DNA from: Desulfurivibrio sp044068625
GTDB taxonomy: Bacteria; Desulfobacterota; Desulfobulbia; Desulfobulbales; Desulfurivibrionaceae
DNA: 64,000 nucleotides
Reading direction: 5' to 3'
Assembly: GCF_044068625.1 (NCBI RefSeq)
Contig: NZ_JBIPKH010000003.1
Location: 1 to 64,000 of the forward strand
The position numbers and the translations under genes are program-made. How positions within the stretch are numbered: the first letter of the stretch is position 1; every line of letters begins with the position of its first letter. Of this stretch, positions 16,404 through 24,942 are shown one piece after another. Below the pieces are notes generated by a model that was not told the origin of the DNA, searched no databases, and saw only the letters and a list, made by a program, of their open reading frames with translations.

Positions 16404-17441
16404 CTAAAGGAGGTCAAAGAAAAGGACTTCGCAGACCAGGCCACGGTTGCAGTTGCGGGCAAGCCGGCGCTTGGCCCGCCGCAGGTGCTCCAGCCGTTCT
16501 CCGAGTTGCTGGAAGTTCCAGCGGCTGCGGGCCCGCTCCAGCAGGGGAGTCAGGTCCCGGTTGATCTGGGGCCGGGCCTGGCCGGGGGGTGGATTGGCCG
16601 GGCTTGAGGCCAGCAGGGCCAGGTCGTGAAAGCAGGTGGCCAGCAGATCGAGGAAATCTTCCAGATCCTCCTTGAGCAGGGCGCAGCGCTCCGCCGCCGC
16701 CAGTACCGCCTCCACCGCTTCCGGCTGTTCGAGCCGGTGGTCCAGCAGCATGGTCAGCACCTCCGCCCGCAGGGGCAGCAGCTCTTTTTCCTGCCAGAGG
16801 CGAGCCCGGCTCAGACTGCCTTCGGCCACCGCCGCCAGGGTGGCGGCGGCCCCGGGATCGATGGCGCTCTCGCGGGCCAGGATGGCTGCCACCCCCCCCA
16901 CGCTGAGGGGGAAAAAGGGGATGATCTGGCAGCGGGAGAGGATGGTGGGCAGGATACCGCCGGCCTCGTCGCCGGTGAGGATGAAAATGGTTCCCGCCGG
17001 CGGCTCCTCCAGGGTTTTGAGCAGGCTGTTGGCCGCTTCCCGCCGCAGATTGTGGACCTCGGTGAGCAGCACCACCCGCAGCCGGGCCTCCAATGGGGGG
17101 AAGGCCAGGGCCTTTTTCAGCTCCCGCACCTGCTGAATTTTGATTGCCTGACCATCTGGAGCCACCACCAGCAGATCGGGGTGGGAGCCGGCCGCGAATT
17201 TACGACAGGAGGGGCAGGTGCCGCAGGCCTCCAGGTCAGCGGAGCGGTCCGGCTGTTGGCCCGTGGCCGGCAGCTTATGGCAGTTGAGGGCGGCGGCCAG
17301 GGCATGGGCCAGGCTTTGTTTGCCCACGCCGGTGGTGCCTCGGAAGAGGTAGGCGTGGGCCAGCTTGCCGCCGACCACCGCCCGTCGCAGCATCTCTTTG
17401 GCCTTGTTTTGTTCGATGATCTGGGAAAAACGGATGAGCAT
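16404..17441 (-). CDS. holB: DNA polymerase III subunit delta' (clamp-loader)
   Basis: 345 aa AAA+ protein. Walker A region GTTGVGKQSLAHALA near residue 35; a zinc module with CGTCPSC near residue 73 and an earlier Cys in NCHKLP; the conserved LLKTLEEPPAGTIFIL near residue 140 and the SRC motif (LSRCQIIPF) near 168. It is part of the clamp loader that opens the beta clamp. The C-terminal collar region is helical. It follows the HD-domain exonuclease by nine bases and precedes ricT, as in many genomes. Confidence 0.92.
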   Translation of the reverse strand: MLIRFSQIIEQNKAKEMLRRAVVGGKLAHAYLFRGTTGVGKQSLAHALAAALNCHKLPATGQQPDRSADLEACGTCPSCRKFAAGSHPDLLVVAPDGQAIKIQQVRELKKALAFPPLEARLRVVLLTEVHNLRREAANSLLKTLEEPPAGTIFILTGDEAGGILPTILSRCQIIPFFPLSVGGVAAILARESAIDPGAAATLAAVAEGSLSRARLWQEKELLPLRAEVLTMLLDHRLEQPEAVEAVLAAAERCALLKEDLEDFLDLLATCFHDLALLASSPANPPPGQARPQINRDLTPLLERARSRWNFQQLGERLEHLRRAKRRLARNCNRGLVCEVLFFDLL

Positions 17442-17450
17442 GGCGGCCGA

Positions 17451-18548
17451 TCAGCCCCACAGGCCCTTTTGGCGGATGGGGGGCTCGGGGGAGGTGGGCT
17501 GGTGGTTGTCGCCGGGGCCGGCAGTCTCTTTCGGCTCCTTGGGCGGGGTGGCGGCGGGGTCTGCCGGCGCTTCGGGGGGGTGACCCTGGAGATAGAGGAA
17601 CCGCTCCAGATTACGCTGGTACTCGGTCCACTGATAGCCCGGTTCCGGGGTCTGCCGCCCCAAACGGGCGAAATAGTTGAGCTTGGCGTCGAGGTCGTCG
17701 AGGAAGTGGAGGATAAAGGCCTCCTGCATCATGGGCAGGGTGGGGGCGCCGAATTCGTGGCGGCCGTGGTGGCTTAAGATCAGGTGTTGCAACTGCTCCA
17801 GGCGGGCGGCGGGAAAATCGGGGAGCTGCCCGGCTCGAACCCCCACGGTTTCAGCGCCCATCACCAGGTGGCCCACCAGCCGGCCCCGGTTGCTGTACCC
17901 GAAGGGATAGCTTTCGTAGGTCAACTCCTCGGTTTTGCCCAGGTCGTGGAGCAGGGCGCCGGCCAGCAGCAGATCGCGGTCGACGGCGGGGTAGAGCCCG
18001 CTCACCGCCAGCGCCAGCCGGCCCAGGGCCACGGAATGCTCCAGCAGGCCGCCCAGATAGGCATGGTGCATGGTTTTGGCCGCCGGGGCAATGGTGAAAC
18101 GGCGGCGCAGCTCTCGATCTTCAATGAAGATGGCGCTGAGCAGTCGCTTGAGGTGGAGGTCGCCGACTTGAGCGATCAGGCCGTCCAGCTCCACCGCCAG
18201 TTGCCGGAGATCGATATCGCCGCCGGGGATGAAGTCGGCGGGGTCGATGGCGGCCCCATCCACCGGAGTGATCCGGTTGATCCGCAGTTGGGGGCTGCCC
18301 TGGTAGCTATCCCCCTGGCCGCTGATCCGGAGGTAGCTGCCGGGCCGGCAGAGGGGGGCCAGGGCCTCGGCATCGTCCCAGACCGGCCCGCTGATCTCGC
18401 CGCTCCTGTCCATCACCTTGAGGCGGAGAAAGGGCTTGCCGGCCTTGGTCTCCCCCCGGTTCATCTCCTTGACCAGGAAGAGCCCTTCCACTCTGCCGCC
18501 CTCCGTGATCTCGGCGACCATGGTCCCTTTATCCAACGTGTTCTCCAT
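17451..18548 (-). CDS. OB-fold/HD-domain 3'-5' exoribonuclease, YhaM-like
   Basis: 365 aa. An N-terminal OB fold (about residues 15-100: VEGLFLVKEMNRGETKAGKPFLRLKVMDRSG) is followed by an HD phosphohydrolase domain (about 150-310) with His in HHAYLGGLLEHS, the HD pair in LAGALLHDLGKTEEL, and ILSHHGRHEFGAP. This arrangement is that of YhaM/CBF1 exonucleases that trim RNA or single-stranded DNA with Mn2+. The last 45 residues are Pro-rich and low-complexity. The ATG immediately follows the purSL TGA, so the two are probably translationally coupled. Confidence 0.85.
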   Translation of the reverse strand: MENTLDKGTMVAEITEGGRVEGLFLVKEMNRGETKAGKPFLRLKVMDRSGEISGPVWDDAEALAPLCRPGSYLRISGQGDSYQGSPQLRINRITPVDGAAIDPADFIPGGDIDLRQLAVELDGLIAQVGDLHLKRLLSAIFIEDRELRRRFTIAPAAKTMHHAYLGGLLEHSVALGRLALAVSGLYPAVDRDLLLAGALLHDLGKTEELTYESYPFGYSNRGRLVGHLVMGAETVGVRAGQLPDFPAARLEQLQHLILSHHGRHEFGAPTLPMMQEAFILHFLDDLDAKLNYFARLGRQTPEPGYQWTEYQRNLERFLYLQGHPPEAPADPAATPPKEPKETAGPGDNHQPTSPEPPIRQKGLWG

Positions 18549-21542
18549 TCAGAAGGCCAGGGTTTGCTGCCAGCTTTGCTTCAGATCTTCCAGCCGCTCC
18601 ACCATGATGGTGGTCCCCTTCAGGCCCGAGATCCGTAAAACCGGCTCGGTGGTCACCACGCCGATCCGGCTGCAACTGGTGCCGGCCATTTGCTGTTCAA
18701 AGGCGTCGGCGTCGGCGGGGGCCACGGTGACCAGCAGGCGGCTGGCGCTCTCCGAGAAGAGCAGGAAGTCGTCCCGCTCGATCCCTTCGCAGTCGGCCAG
18801 GCCCAGGTCCAGGTCCAGCCCCAGATTGCCGGCAAAGGCGGTTTCCGCCGCCGCCACCCCCAGACCGCCGTCGGAGAGATCGTGGGCCGAGGCCACCAGC
18901 CCGGCCTTGATCGCCTGGTGCAGAGCCTGGTAGCGCGCCAGGGCGCTGGCGGCATCGACCTTGGGCACCTGGTTGCCGACCCCCCCGTGGCGGGCGGCGT
19001 ATTCGGAGGCGCCCAGCTCGGGATAGGTCCGGCCCAGCAGGTAAACGAAGTCCCCCGATTTTTTGGCGTCCATGGTCACCGCCTGGCGGACATCGTCGAT
19101 CTTGGCCACCACCGAGAAGAGCAGGGTGGGGGGGATGGAGATTTTTACGTTGCCCACCATGTAGTCGTTCTTCATCGAATCCTTGCCGGAGATGCAGGGC
19201 ACCCCGAAGGCCAGGGCGTGGGCGGCCAGGGCCTGGTTGGCCCGCACCAGTTGGGCCAGCTTGTAGGGGCCGTCCGGGGTTTTCTCCGACAGAATCGGGT
19301 CGCACCAGCAGAAGTTGTCCAGCCCGGCCATCCGCTCCAGGGAGGCTCCCACCGCCACCGCGTTGCGGATCGCTTCATCCATGGCGCAGGCGGTCATATG
19401 GTAGGTGTCGATATCGGAGTAGCGGGGGCAGATGCCGTGGGCGATCACCAACCCCTCCATGGAGTCCAGCAGGGGCCGGATCACCGCCGCGTCGGAAGGA
19501 CCGTCGTTCTCGGCCCCGGTCAGCGGCTTGACCACGCTGCCGGCCTGGACCTCGTGGTCGTACTGGCGGACCACGTACTCCTTGCTGCAGATGTTGAGCC
19601 GGCCCAGCAGGGCGCGCAGTTCGGCCCCCAGTTCGGGGTCGGCCGGCCACTCCGGCTCGGGATGAACCGGCGGGGTCCAACGGGCGACCATCTGCATGGG
19701 GGGCAGCCCTTTGTGGATGAAGTCCATCCCCAGGCAGGCCACGGTTTTATCCTGATAGAGGACGTGGAAGTTTTTCTCGGCGGTGAACTCGCCCAGCACC
19801 GTGGCCTCCACATCCATCTTGGCGCAGAGGGCCAGGAACTGGTCGATCTTGGCCGGGGAGACCGCCAAGGTCATCCGCTCCTGGGCCTCGGAGATCATGA
19901 TCTCCCAGGGCTGGAGGCCGGCGTATTTGAGGGGGGCCCGCTCCAGGTGGATCTTGAAGCCGCCGGAGTCCTGGGCCATCTCGCCCACCGACGAGGAGAG
20001 GCCGCCGGCCCCGTTGTCGGTGATGGCGGTGTAAAGCCCGAGATCGCGGGCCTTGAGCAGGCAGTCGAACATCTTCTTCTGGGTGATGGGGTCGCCGATC
20101 TGGACGGCGGTGGCCGGGGAGCCCTCATGCAGCTCTTCCGAGGAGAAGGTGGCCCCGTGGATGCCGTCCTTGCCGATCCGGCCGCCGGTCATCACGATCA
20201 GGTCGCCGGGGTTGGCCTTCTTGTCCTGGGAGGGCTTGCCGTTGACCAGGGCGGGCATGATCCCCACCGTGCCGCAGAAGACCAGGGGCTTGCCGGCGAA
20301 ACGTTTATCGAAGACCAGGGAGCCGTTGACCGTGGGAATGCCGCTCTTGTTGCCACCGTGTTCCACCCCCAGCCGCACCCCTTCGAAAATCCGCTTGGGA
20401 TGGAGCAGCCGGGCGGGCAGGGGCTCGTCGTAAAAGGGCGAGGCGAAACAGAAAACGTTGGTGTTGCAGATCAGCTTGGCCCCGATCCCGGTGCCGAAGG
20501 GATCGCGGTTGACTCCGACAATGCCGGTGAGGGCGCCGCCGTAAGGGTCCAGGGCCGAGGGGCTGTTGTGGGTTTCGGCCTTGAAGGCCACGTTCCACTC
20601 CTGGTTGAAGCGGATCACCCCGGCGTTGTCCTTGAACACCGAGAGGCACCAATCGTTGTCGCCCAGCCGCCGGCGGATCTCGGCGGTGGGATTGCGGATA
20701 AAGGTGTCGAAGAGGCTGTGGAAAACGGTGGTCTCGCCGCTTACCGTATCCTCATAATGGATATCGCCGTTGAAGATCTTGTGCTTGCAGTGTTCCGACC
20801 AGCTCTGGGCCAGAACCTCCAGCTCGACATCGGTGATCTTCTCGCCCAGGCCCAGGCTTCGGCGGGCGGCCAGCACCGTCGGATCGGCCAGGTGGTCGCG
20901 AATCAGTTTCATCTCTTCCAGGGTCAGGGCCAGCACCCCCTCTCGGCTGATCCGCAGCAGCTCCTGGTCATCGACGTTGAGGTCGATCTCCAGCACCTTG
21001 ACCTGTTCGCCACCCACCACTTTGGGGGCGTGGGCCGCCACCCCGCCCTGGGCGGTGAACTCCTCCCGGGAGAGGACGGTAAAGCGCTCGATCAGTTCGT
21101 TGGCCAGCAGGCGGGCGGCGATGGTTTCCGCCTCCTCCCGGCTCAATTTGCCGCTGAGCAGGTACTGGGTGGAGGTGTAAACCGCCTCGCCCTTGGCCAG
21201 CTTGCGGCCCAGGAGCAACTCCAGGGCGGCGGCGGCGGTGCGGCCTTCGTTGTCGGTGACGCCGGGCCGGAAGCCGACCTCGATGCACCAGTCGAAGGTA
21301 ACTTCCTGGCCCAGGGCCAGGGAAGCAGCCACGGCGAAATCCTGGGTCACCGGGTCGCAGTAGGGGCCGGCGGCCACCGCCTGCAACTGTTCCGGGCTGA
21401 TTTCCGCCTCGACGGTGAAGACCTTGAGGGTCCGCACCTGTTCCACCGCCAGTTTGAGATCGGCGGCGATCCGCTTGCGGGTCGCCTCGCCGAAGGGGTC
21501 ATTGAGCCGGCTTTTCAGGCCGACCTCGATCCGGGCAAGCAT
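18549..21542 (-). CDS. purL: Phosphoribosylformylglycinamidine synthase, fused PurS-PurL
   Basis: 997 aa. Purine biosynthesis step 4: FGAR + glutamine + ATP to FGAM. Residues 1-80 resemble PurS, then a linker domain with SWSEHCKHKIFNGDIHYED (about residue 245), and two PurM-like ATP-binding halves. Conserved motifs include FKAETHNSPSALDPYGGALTGIVGVNRD near 345 and GGRIGKDGIHGATFSSEE near 455. No glutaminase (PurQ) domain is present, so a separate PurQ must exist elsewhere. This long PurQ-less form is common in deltaproteobacteria. It is the first gene of the long minus-strand run; a candidate -10 TATATT (21620-21625) lies upstream without a clear -35. Confidence 0.93.
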   Translation of the reverse strand: MLARIEVGLKSRLNDPFGEATRKRIAADLKLAVEQVRTLKVFTVEAEISPEQLQAVAAGPYCDPVTQDFAVAASLALGQEVTFDWCIEVGFRPGVTDNEGRTAAAALELLLGRKLAKGEAVYTSTQYLLSGKLSREEAETIAARLLANELIERFTVLSREEFTAQGGVAAHAPKVVGGEQVKVLEIDLNVDDQELLRISREGVLALTLEEMKLIRDHLADPTVLAARRSLGLGEKITDVELEVLAQSWSEHCKHKIFNGDIHYEDTVSGETTVFHSLFDTFIRNPTAEIRRRLGDNDWCLSVFKDNAGVIRFNQEWNVAFKAETHNSPSALDPYGGALTGIVGVNRDPFGTGIGAKLICNTNVFCFASPFYDEPLPARLLHPKRIFEGVRLGVEHGGNKSGIPTVNGSLVFDKRFAGKPLVFCGTVGIMPALVNGKPSQDKKANPGDLIVMTGGRIGKDGIHGATFSSEELHEGSPATAVQIGDPITQKKMFDCLLKARDLGLYTAITDNGAGGLSSSVGEMAQDSGGFKIHLERAPLKYAGLQPWEIMISEAQERMTLAVSPAKIDQFLALCAKMDVEATVLGEFTAEKNFHVLYQDKTVACLGMDFIHKGLPPMQMVARWTPPVHPEPEWPADPELGAELRALLGRLNICSKEYVVRQYDHEVQAGSVVKPLTGAENDGPSDAAVIRPLLDSMEGLVIAHGICPRYSDIDTYHMTACAMDEAIRNAVAVGASLERMAGLDNFCWCDPILSEKTPDGPYKLAQLVRANQALAAHALAFGVPCISGKDSMKNDYMVGNVKISIPPTLLFSVVAKIDDVRQAVTMDAKKSGDFVYLLGRTYPELGASEYAARHGGVGNQVPKVDAASALARYQALHQAIKAGLVASAHDLSDGGLGVAAAETAFAGNLGLDLDLGLADCEGIERDDFLLFSESASRLLVTVAPADADAFEQQMAGTSCSRIGVVTTEPVLRISGLKGTTIMVERLEDLKQSWQQTLAF

Positions 21543-21769
21543 CGCTTAAGTTCCTCGCTCTTTTTTCCGGGGCCGTTTTCCCGTTGCCGGGAGAGGGTTC
21601 AAATCATGGTAAGCCGGTTAATATAACCCATCTGATTTTTTTTGCCCGGCCCTTTTTCGTCGCCGTTACATCGCCGAGGAGAACGCCCTCTTCCGCGCCG
21701 CCAGACCGCGTCAGGGGCGGCGCTTCAAAGCCGGCCTGCTCCAGAAGCTGGCCGCAGCCGGTTGGCCGT
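21543..21769. other. Gap between purSL and intI
   Basis: About 227 bases. The half next to purSL is its likely promoter region (AT-rich around 21618-21645). The half next to intI (about 21655-21765) reads open on the plus strand with a coding-like composition but has no start codon or recognised domain; it may be a decayed coding remnant. Confidence 0.3.
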
Positions 21770-23149
21770 TCACATATCCAGCGGGCTTTTCTTTTCGGTG
21801 CTGGTGGTGCTTTTGATGGTGTGGGTGTAGATCATGGTGGTCTTGATGTCGCTGTGGCCCAGCAACTCCTGGATGGTCCGGATATCGACGTTGGCCTGGA
21901 GCAGGTGGCTGGCATAGCTGTGGCGGAAGGTGTGGGCGGTGGCTCGTTTGCTCAGTTGGGCCGCGACCACCGCCTGCCGAAGCGCCTTCTGAAGCTGGGT
22001 GGCGTGAAGATGGTAGCGCCGGTATTCGCCGCTATCCGGCACCCTGGTCAAATCCTTGGCCGGGAATATCCACTGCCAGGCGAACTCTTTAGCGGCCGAG
22101 CGGTATTTCCGGTCCAGGGCGGTGGGCAGAAACACCCCGCCGTAATTGCGGTCCAGGTCGCGCTGATGTTGAATCTTCAAGCTTTCCAGCCGGGCCAGCA
22201 ACTCCTCGCGCAGCGCCTCGGGCAGCGGCACCGCTCGATCCTTCTGCCCCTTGCCGTCATGGATGGTGATAATCCCGGCATCGAAATTTAGGGCGTGTAC
22301 CCGCAGGTTAAGGCACTCGAAGAGGCGCAGGCCGCAACCGTAAAGCAGCTTCACCACCAACCGGTACGGCGGTTCCAGCCGGGCCAGGACGCGGTCGATC
22401 TCTTCCCGGCTCAGCACCACCGGAATATAGGGCCGCCTTTTGGCCCGCACCACCCCGTCCACCTTGCCGAATTCCCGCTGGAGGACATGGCGGAAGAAAA
22501 AGAGCAGGGCATTGAAGGCCTGGTTCTGGGTGGAGGCCGCCACCCGCCGCTGGACCGCCAGCCAGGTGAGAAACTCCTTCACATCGTCAACGGCCAGCGA
22601 CTCCGGGGGCTTGCCCCGGACATAGACGCGAAACTTACCCAGCCAGTGCCGGTAGATTTTCAAGGTACTGGGGGAGTAGTGGCGAACCTTGATGGAGTTT
22701 TCCAGGGCGGTGAATTCCGCCGTCCAGGGACGCGATGCCGACCCTGAACGGGGCTTGGGTTGGGGCGCTGGCTTGGGTTGGGGCGCTGGCTTGGGTTGAA
22801 GCTGAGACTGGGGCTGAGCCTTGGCTACCGGGGCGGGAGCGGTGACCGGTTTTGGCGACGGCACCGGCGGCGGTGCGGGAGTGGGCGGGGAAACCGGCAG
22901 AAGCTCGTAGTAGAGGGCGACGGCCTGCGCGGCCTGCTCCCGTTGCCAGGGCTCCAGATTCTTCTCTTGCAGCTTTTGGAGAAAAAGCGGAAGGTTTTCC
23001 CCGGCTTCGGGGGAGTTTAAATACTTGTGGCAGAAATCGAGGTAATAACGGAGCCATCTCAGGTAGTGCTCCCGATGTTTTTCCGGAACATTTCCGGCCG
23101 CTAGCAGTTTTTTGAAACGGCCCTGTAAGGCGGTTGGAATGGTGAGCAT
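21770..23149 (-). CDS. intI: Integron integrase IntI with N-terminal extension
   Basis: 459 aa tyrosine recombinase, about 120 residues longer than usual IntI proteins. The catalytic half shows the box-I Arg in YGCGLRLFECLNL, the IntI-specific insert between patches (EFAWQWIFPAKDLTRVPDSG, then EYRRYHLHATQLQKALR), HTFRHSYASHLL, LLGHSDIKTT and the nucleophile Tyr in MIYTH. A SAM-like core-binding domain (about 155-240) precedes it. Residues 1-85 look like a second helical core-binding-like domain, joined by a Pro/Ala/Gln/Lys linker with repeated PAPQPK units. IntI recombines attI and attC to insert or excise cassettes. Divergent orientation from the cassette array and an attI core upstream fit an integron. 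Confidence 0.92.
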   Translation of the reverse strand: MLTIPTALQGRFKKLLAAGNVPEKHREHYLRWLRYYLDFCHKYLNSPEAGENLPLFLQKLQEKNLEPWQREQAAQAVALYYELLPVSPPTPAPPPVPSPKPVTAPAPVAKAQPQSQLQPKPAPQPKPAPQPKPRSGSASRPWTAEFTALENSIKVRHYSPSTLKIYRHWLGKFRVYVRGKPPESLAVDDVKEFLTWLAVQRRVAASTQNQAFNALLFFFRHVLQREFGKVDGVVRAKRRPYIPVVLSREEIDRVLARLEPPYRLVVKLLYGCGLRLFECLNLRVHALNFDAGIITIHDGKGQKDRAVPLPEALREELLARLESLKIQHQRDLDRNYGGVFLPTALDRKYRSAAKEFAWQWIFPAKDLTRVPDSGEYRRYHLHATQLQKALRQAVVAAQLSKRATAHTFRHSYASHLLQANVDIRTIQELLGHSDIKTTMIYTHTIKSTTSTEKKSPLDM

Positions 23150-23203
23150 GGGGAACTCTACGAAAACTGTTTATTATGCTGTTTTGGAGTGATATACGAA
23201 AAA

Positions 23204-23233
23204 GCAATACCGCATTCAAAAATATCTTGTCAA
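23204..23233 (-). promoter_or_regulatory. Candidate promoter of intI
   Basis: On the minus strand a perfect TTGACA (23228-23233) and TATTGC (23204-23209) are separated by 18 bases, about 55 bases ahead of the intI start. A nearby pair of AAACAG repeats does not form a recognisable LexA palindrome, so SOS control cannot be claimed. Confidence 0.45.
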
Positions 23234-23299
23234 TAAAATTTTTTGCAATTAGCCTTGCAAAAAGGCTCGGTTAGCGCCAGTGCGCACTCACGAATCGCG

Positions 23300-23378
23300 A
23301 CATGGCGCGCGGGAAACAGTCGATCCGATCACGCCACGACCTGGATGATAAACGGGTCTGTTTAATTACTTGTTAGGC
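23300..23378 (+). other. attI recombination site (core at 23372-23378)
   Basis: The sequence GTTAGGC at 23372-23378 fits the GTTRRRY core and marks the junction (between G23372 and T23373) of the integron platform with the first cassette. It is the exact reverse complement of the R'' box GCCTAAC of the first attC, as expected because TTAGGC arrives with the cassette. The left limit of attI is a guess. A small hairpin (AGCCTT/AAGGCT) lies further upstream near 23251-23267. Confidence 0.75.
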
Positions 23379-24350
23379 CAATGAAAGGAAGATAGATGTC
23401 AGAATCGATGCCAACATTTGACTCCCTCATGAACCCGCTTCTTGAAGCGTTGTTCGATCTTGGGGGTTCAGGCTCTATTGATGAAATTTACGAAAAAGTC
23501 ATCGAGATGCAAAGTATCGATGATGAGCTGGCATCGATTCCGCATAACCCGGAGAAAAGCAACCTAACCGAGATCGGTTACCGGATGGCCTGGGCTCGAA
23601 CGTATTTGAAAAAGTACGGCTTTCTCGAGAATTCGACTCGAGGGGTCTGGGCGCTCACGCCACTTGCTCGTGAAAAGCGGAAGGTCGATCCGAAAGATGT
23701 CGTGAAGAAGGTTCGAGAGGCCGATAAAGAAGCGTCTCGGAAGAAGCTAAGAAAGACTAGCCGGGAAGATGCAATTGAGCTGGCAGACGATACAGGAGTT
23801 GATAGTGATTCCTGGCAGGAAGACCTTTATCACCTGCTCACCAAGGAAATTGCTCCAGACGCCTTTGAGCGGCTAACTCAGCGGCTACTGCGAGAATCGG
23901 GATTCGTTCAGGTTGAGGTTACAGGACGGACCGGCGATGGTGGCATAGACGGTAAGGGGATTGCCAGAATTCATGGATTCATGAGCTTCCATGTCATTTT
24001 CCAATGCAAAAAGTATCAAGGTTCAGTTTCGGCTGGGGCTATTCGCGATTTTCGAGGTGCAATGGTGGGGCGGGCTGACAAAGGCCTATTCATAACAACC
24101 GGCACCTTTACTCCTGCAGCGATCAAGGAAGCCACTCGCGATGGGGCGCCGCCGATCGACTTGGTGGATGGTGAACACCTTGCAGAAAAGCTCAAGGAGT
24201 TTGGTCTTGGAATAAAGACTGAAATGATTGAGAAGGTCACGGTGGACAAACAATGGTTTCGGAATCTTTGAGCCGCGATGGCCTAACAAAAGCGTCAACA
24301 CGGACCGGCTTTTCCGCTGGAGCTACAAAGCCGGCCGGTTACGCTAAACG
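23373..24350 (+). mobile_element. Integron gene cassette 1 (Mrr-like nuclease)
   Basis: A 978-base cassette bounded by the attI core junction and the G of the attC1 R' box. The circular form would rebuild an attC with R'' GCCTAAC and R' GTTAGGC, a perfect inverted pair. It carries one gene that starts 23 bases inside the boundary and ends ten bases before attC1, the standard compact cassette layout. The DNA is visibly poorer in G+C than the flanking chromosome. Confidence 0.88.
23396..24271 (+). CDS. Mrr-family restriction endonuclease (integron cassette gene)
   Basis: 291 aa. Residues about 10-100 resemble the Mrr N-terminal winged-helix domain (LLEALFDLGGSGSIDEIYEKVIEM, then YLKKYGFLENSTRGVWALT). 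A charged linker follows, and residues about 150-270 are the Mrr catalytic domain of PD-(D/E)XK type: GDGGIDGKG with the active Asp, then IFQCKKY with the Gln-x-Lys pair, and LFITTGTFTPAAIKEA. Mrr-type enzymes cut modified or foreign DNA, so this is a candidate phage-defence cassette. The start is ATG at 23396 behind AAAGGAAG. No partner methylase is present. Codon use is more AT-rich than in the neighbours. Confidence 0.87.
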   Translation: MSESMPTFDSLMNPLLEALFDLGGSGSIDEIYEKVIEMQSIDDELASIPHNPEKSNLTEIGYRMAWARTYLKKYGFLENSTRGVWALTPLAREKRKVDPKDVVKKVREADKEASRKKLRKTSREDAIELADDTGVDSDSWQEDLYHLLTKEIAPDAFERLTQRLLRESGFVQVEVTGRTGDGGIDGKGIARIHGFMSFHVIFQCKKYQGSVSAGAIRDFRGAMVGRADKGLFITTGTFTPAAIKEATRDGAPPIDLVDGEHLAEKLKEFGLGIKTEMIEKVTVDKQWFRNL

Positions 24351-24356
24351 TTATAC
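24281..24356 (+). other. attC1 recombination site
   Basis: 76 bases. R'' is GCCTAAC (24281-24287) and R' GTTATAC (24350-24356). Between them AGCGTCAACACGGACCGGC pairs with GCCGGCCGGTTACGCT once one C and two A on the first arm are left unpaired. These three extrahelical bases are the mark of a functional single-stranded attC, and the stem continues with CTTT/AAAG to a 14-base loop. Confidence 0.9.
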
Positions 24357-24552
24357 CACTCATCGGAGGGCGGGTAATCGGCAAGAGATACAAGGTCGAT
24401 TGAGTTATACAAAGGATGACAAGGAAGGGCGGCAAAGCCGCCCCCGGTCCCGTTAGCGGTCCCTCCAGAGGCGACCCGGACCCACCGGCGTGCTTGCTCT
24501 CGCCCTTGAGGGGCGGCCGCCGCTGCCGGGGGTAGAGAGTGAGGGGTTGTAG

Positions 24553-24718
24553 AGCTGTACAGTCTGCGAGAAGCACAGAGGCAAAGACAGGGGCCGACAG
24601 TGCATCCACGGCAGAGGCATTGGGAAGGTAGCTCGCACCACACCCTGGGGGGTTGTGGGTAGGCAGCCTTGTCTGGTTACCGGCAGGAGAGAACAGCGAC
24701 AAGCTGTACCGTCTGCGA
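24553..24718 (+). repeat. Direct repeat AGCTGTAC[A/C]GTCTGCGA in cassette 2
   Basis: Two copies, 24553-24569 and 24702-24718, match at 16 of 17 bases and are 149 bases apart. Function unknown. Confidence 0.7.
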
Positions 24719-24722
24719 TATC

Positions 24723-24854
24723 CGCCGGGCGGCAGGTACGCGGCTGACTGGATTCAGGCGGCCAGGTCGATCAAAACAAAAAGAGGCCCGTTGCCTTCAC
24801 CCGGCGGGGCCGGGCTGCGCTTCGCTTGTCGACGTCAGTACCTGCCGCCCGGCG
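24723..24854. repeat. 17-base perfect inverted repeat inside cassette 2
   Basis: The arms CGCCGGGCGGCAGGTAC (24723-24739) and its exact complement (24838-24854) are 98 bases apart and could form a long-stem hairpin in RNA or in the single strand. Confidence 0.85.
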
Positions 24855-24942
24855 CGAAAGGCATCGAACCCGAAGGCGGAGCCGTAGGCAGCAACCCCAG
24901 CAAGGGCATTAAAACCCGCTGTAAGGGCCGTTCACCGTCAAA

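Noticed and set aside
21655..21765. Coding-like plus-strand stretch (RRRYIAEENALFRAARP...)
   Set aside because: No start codon, no domain I can name, and it runs into the intI gene on the other strand; noted only as a possible remnant.
23165..23190. LexA (SOS) box in front of intI
   Set aside because: Two AAACAG copies occur as a direct repeat, not as the CTG-N10-CAG palindrome, and the LexA site of this lineage is not known to me.
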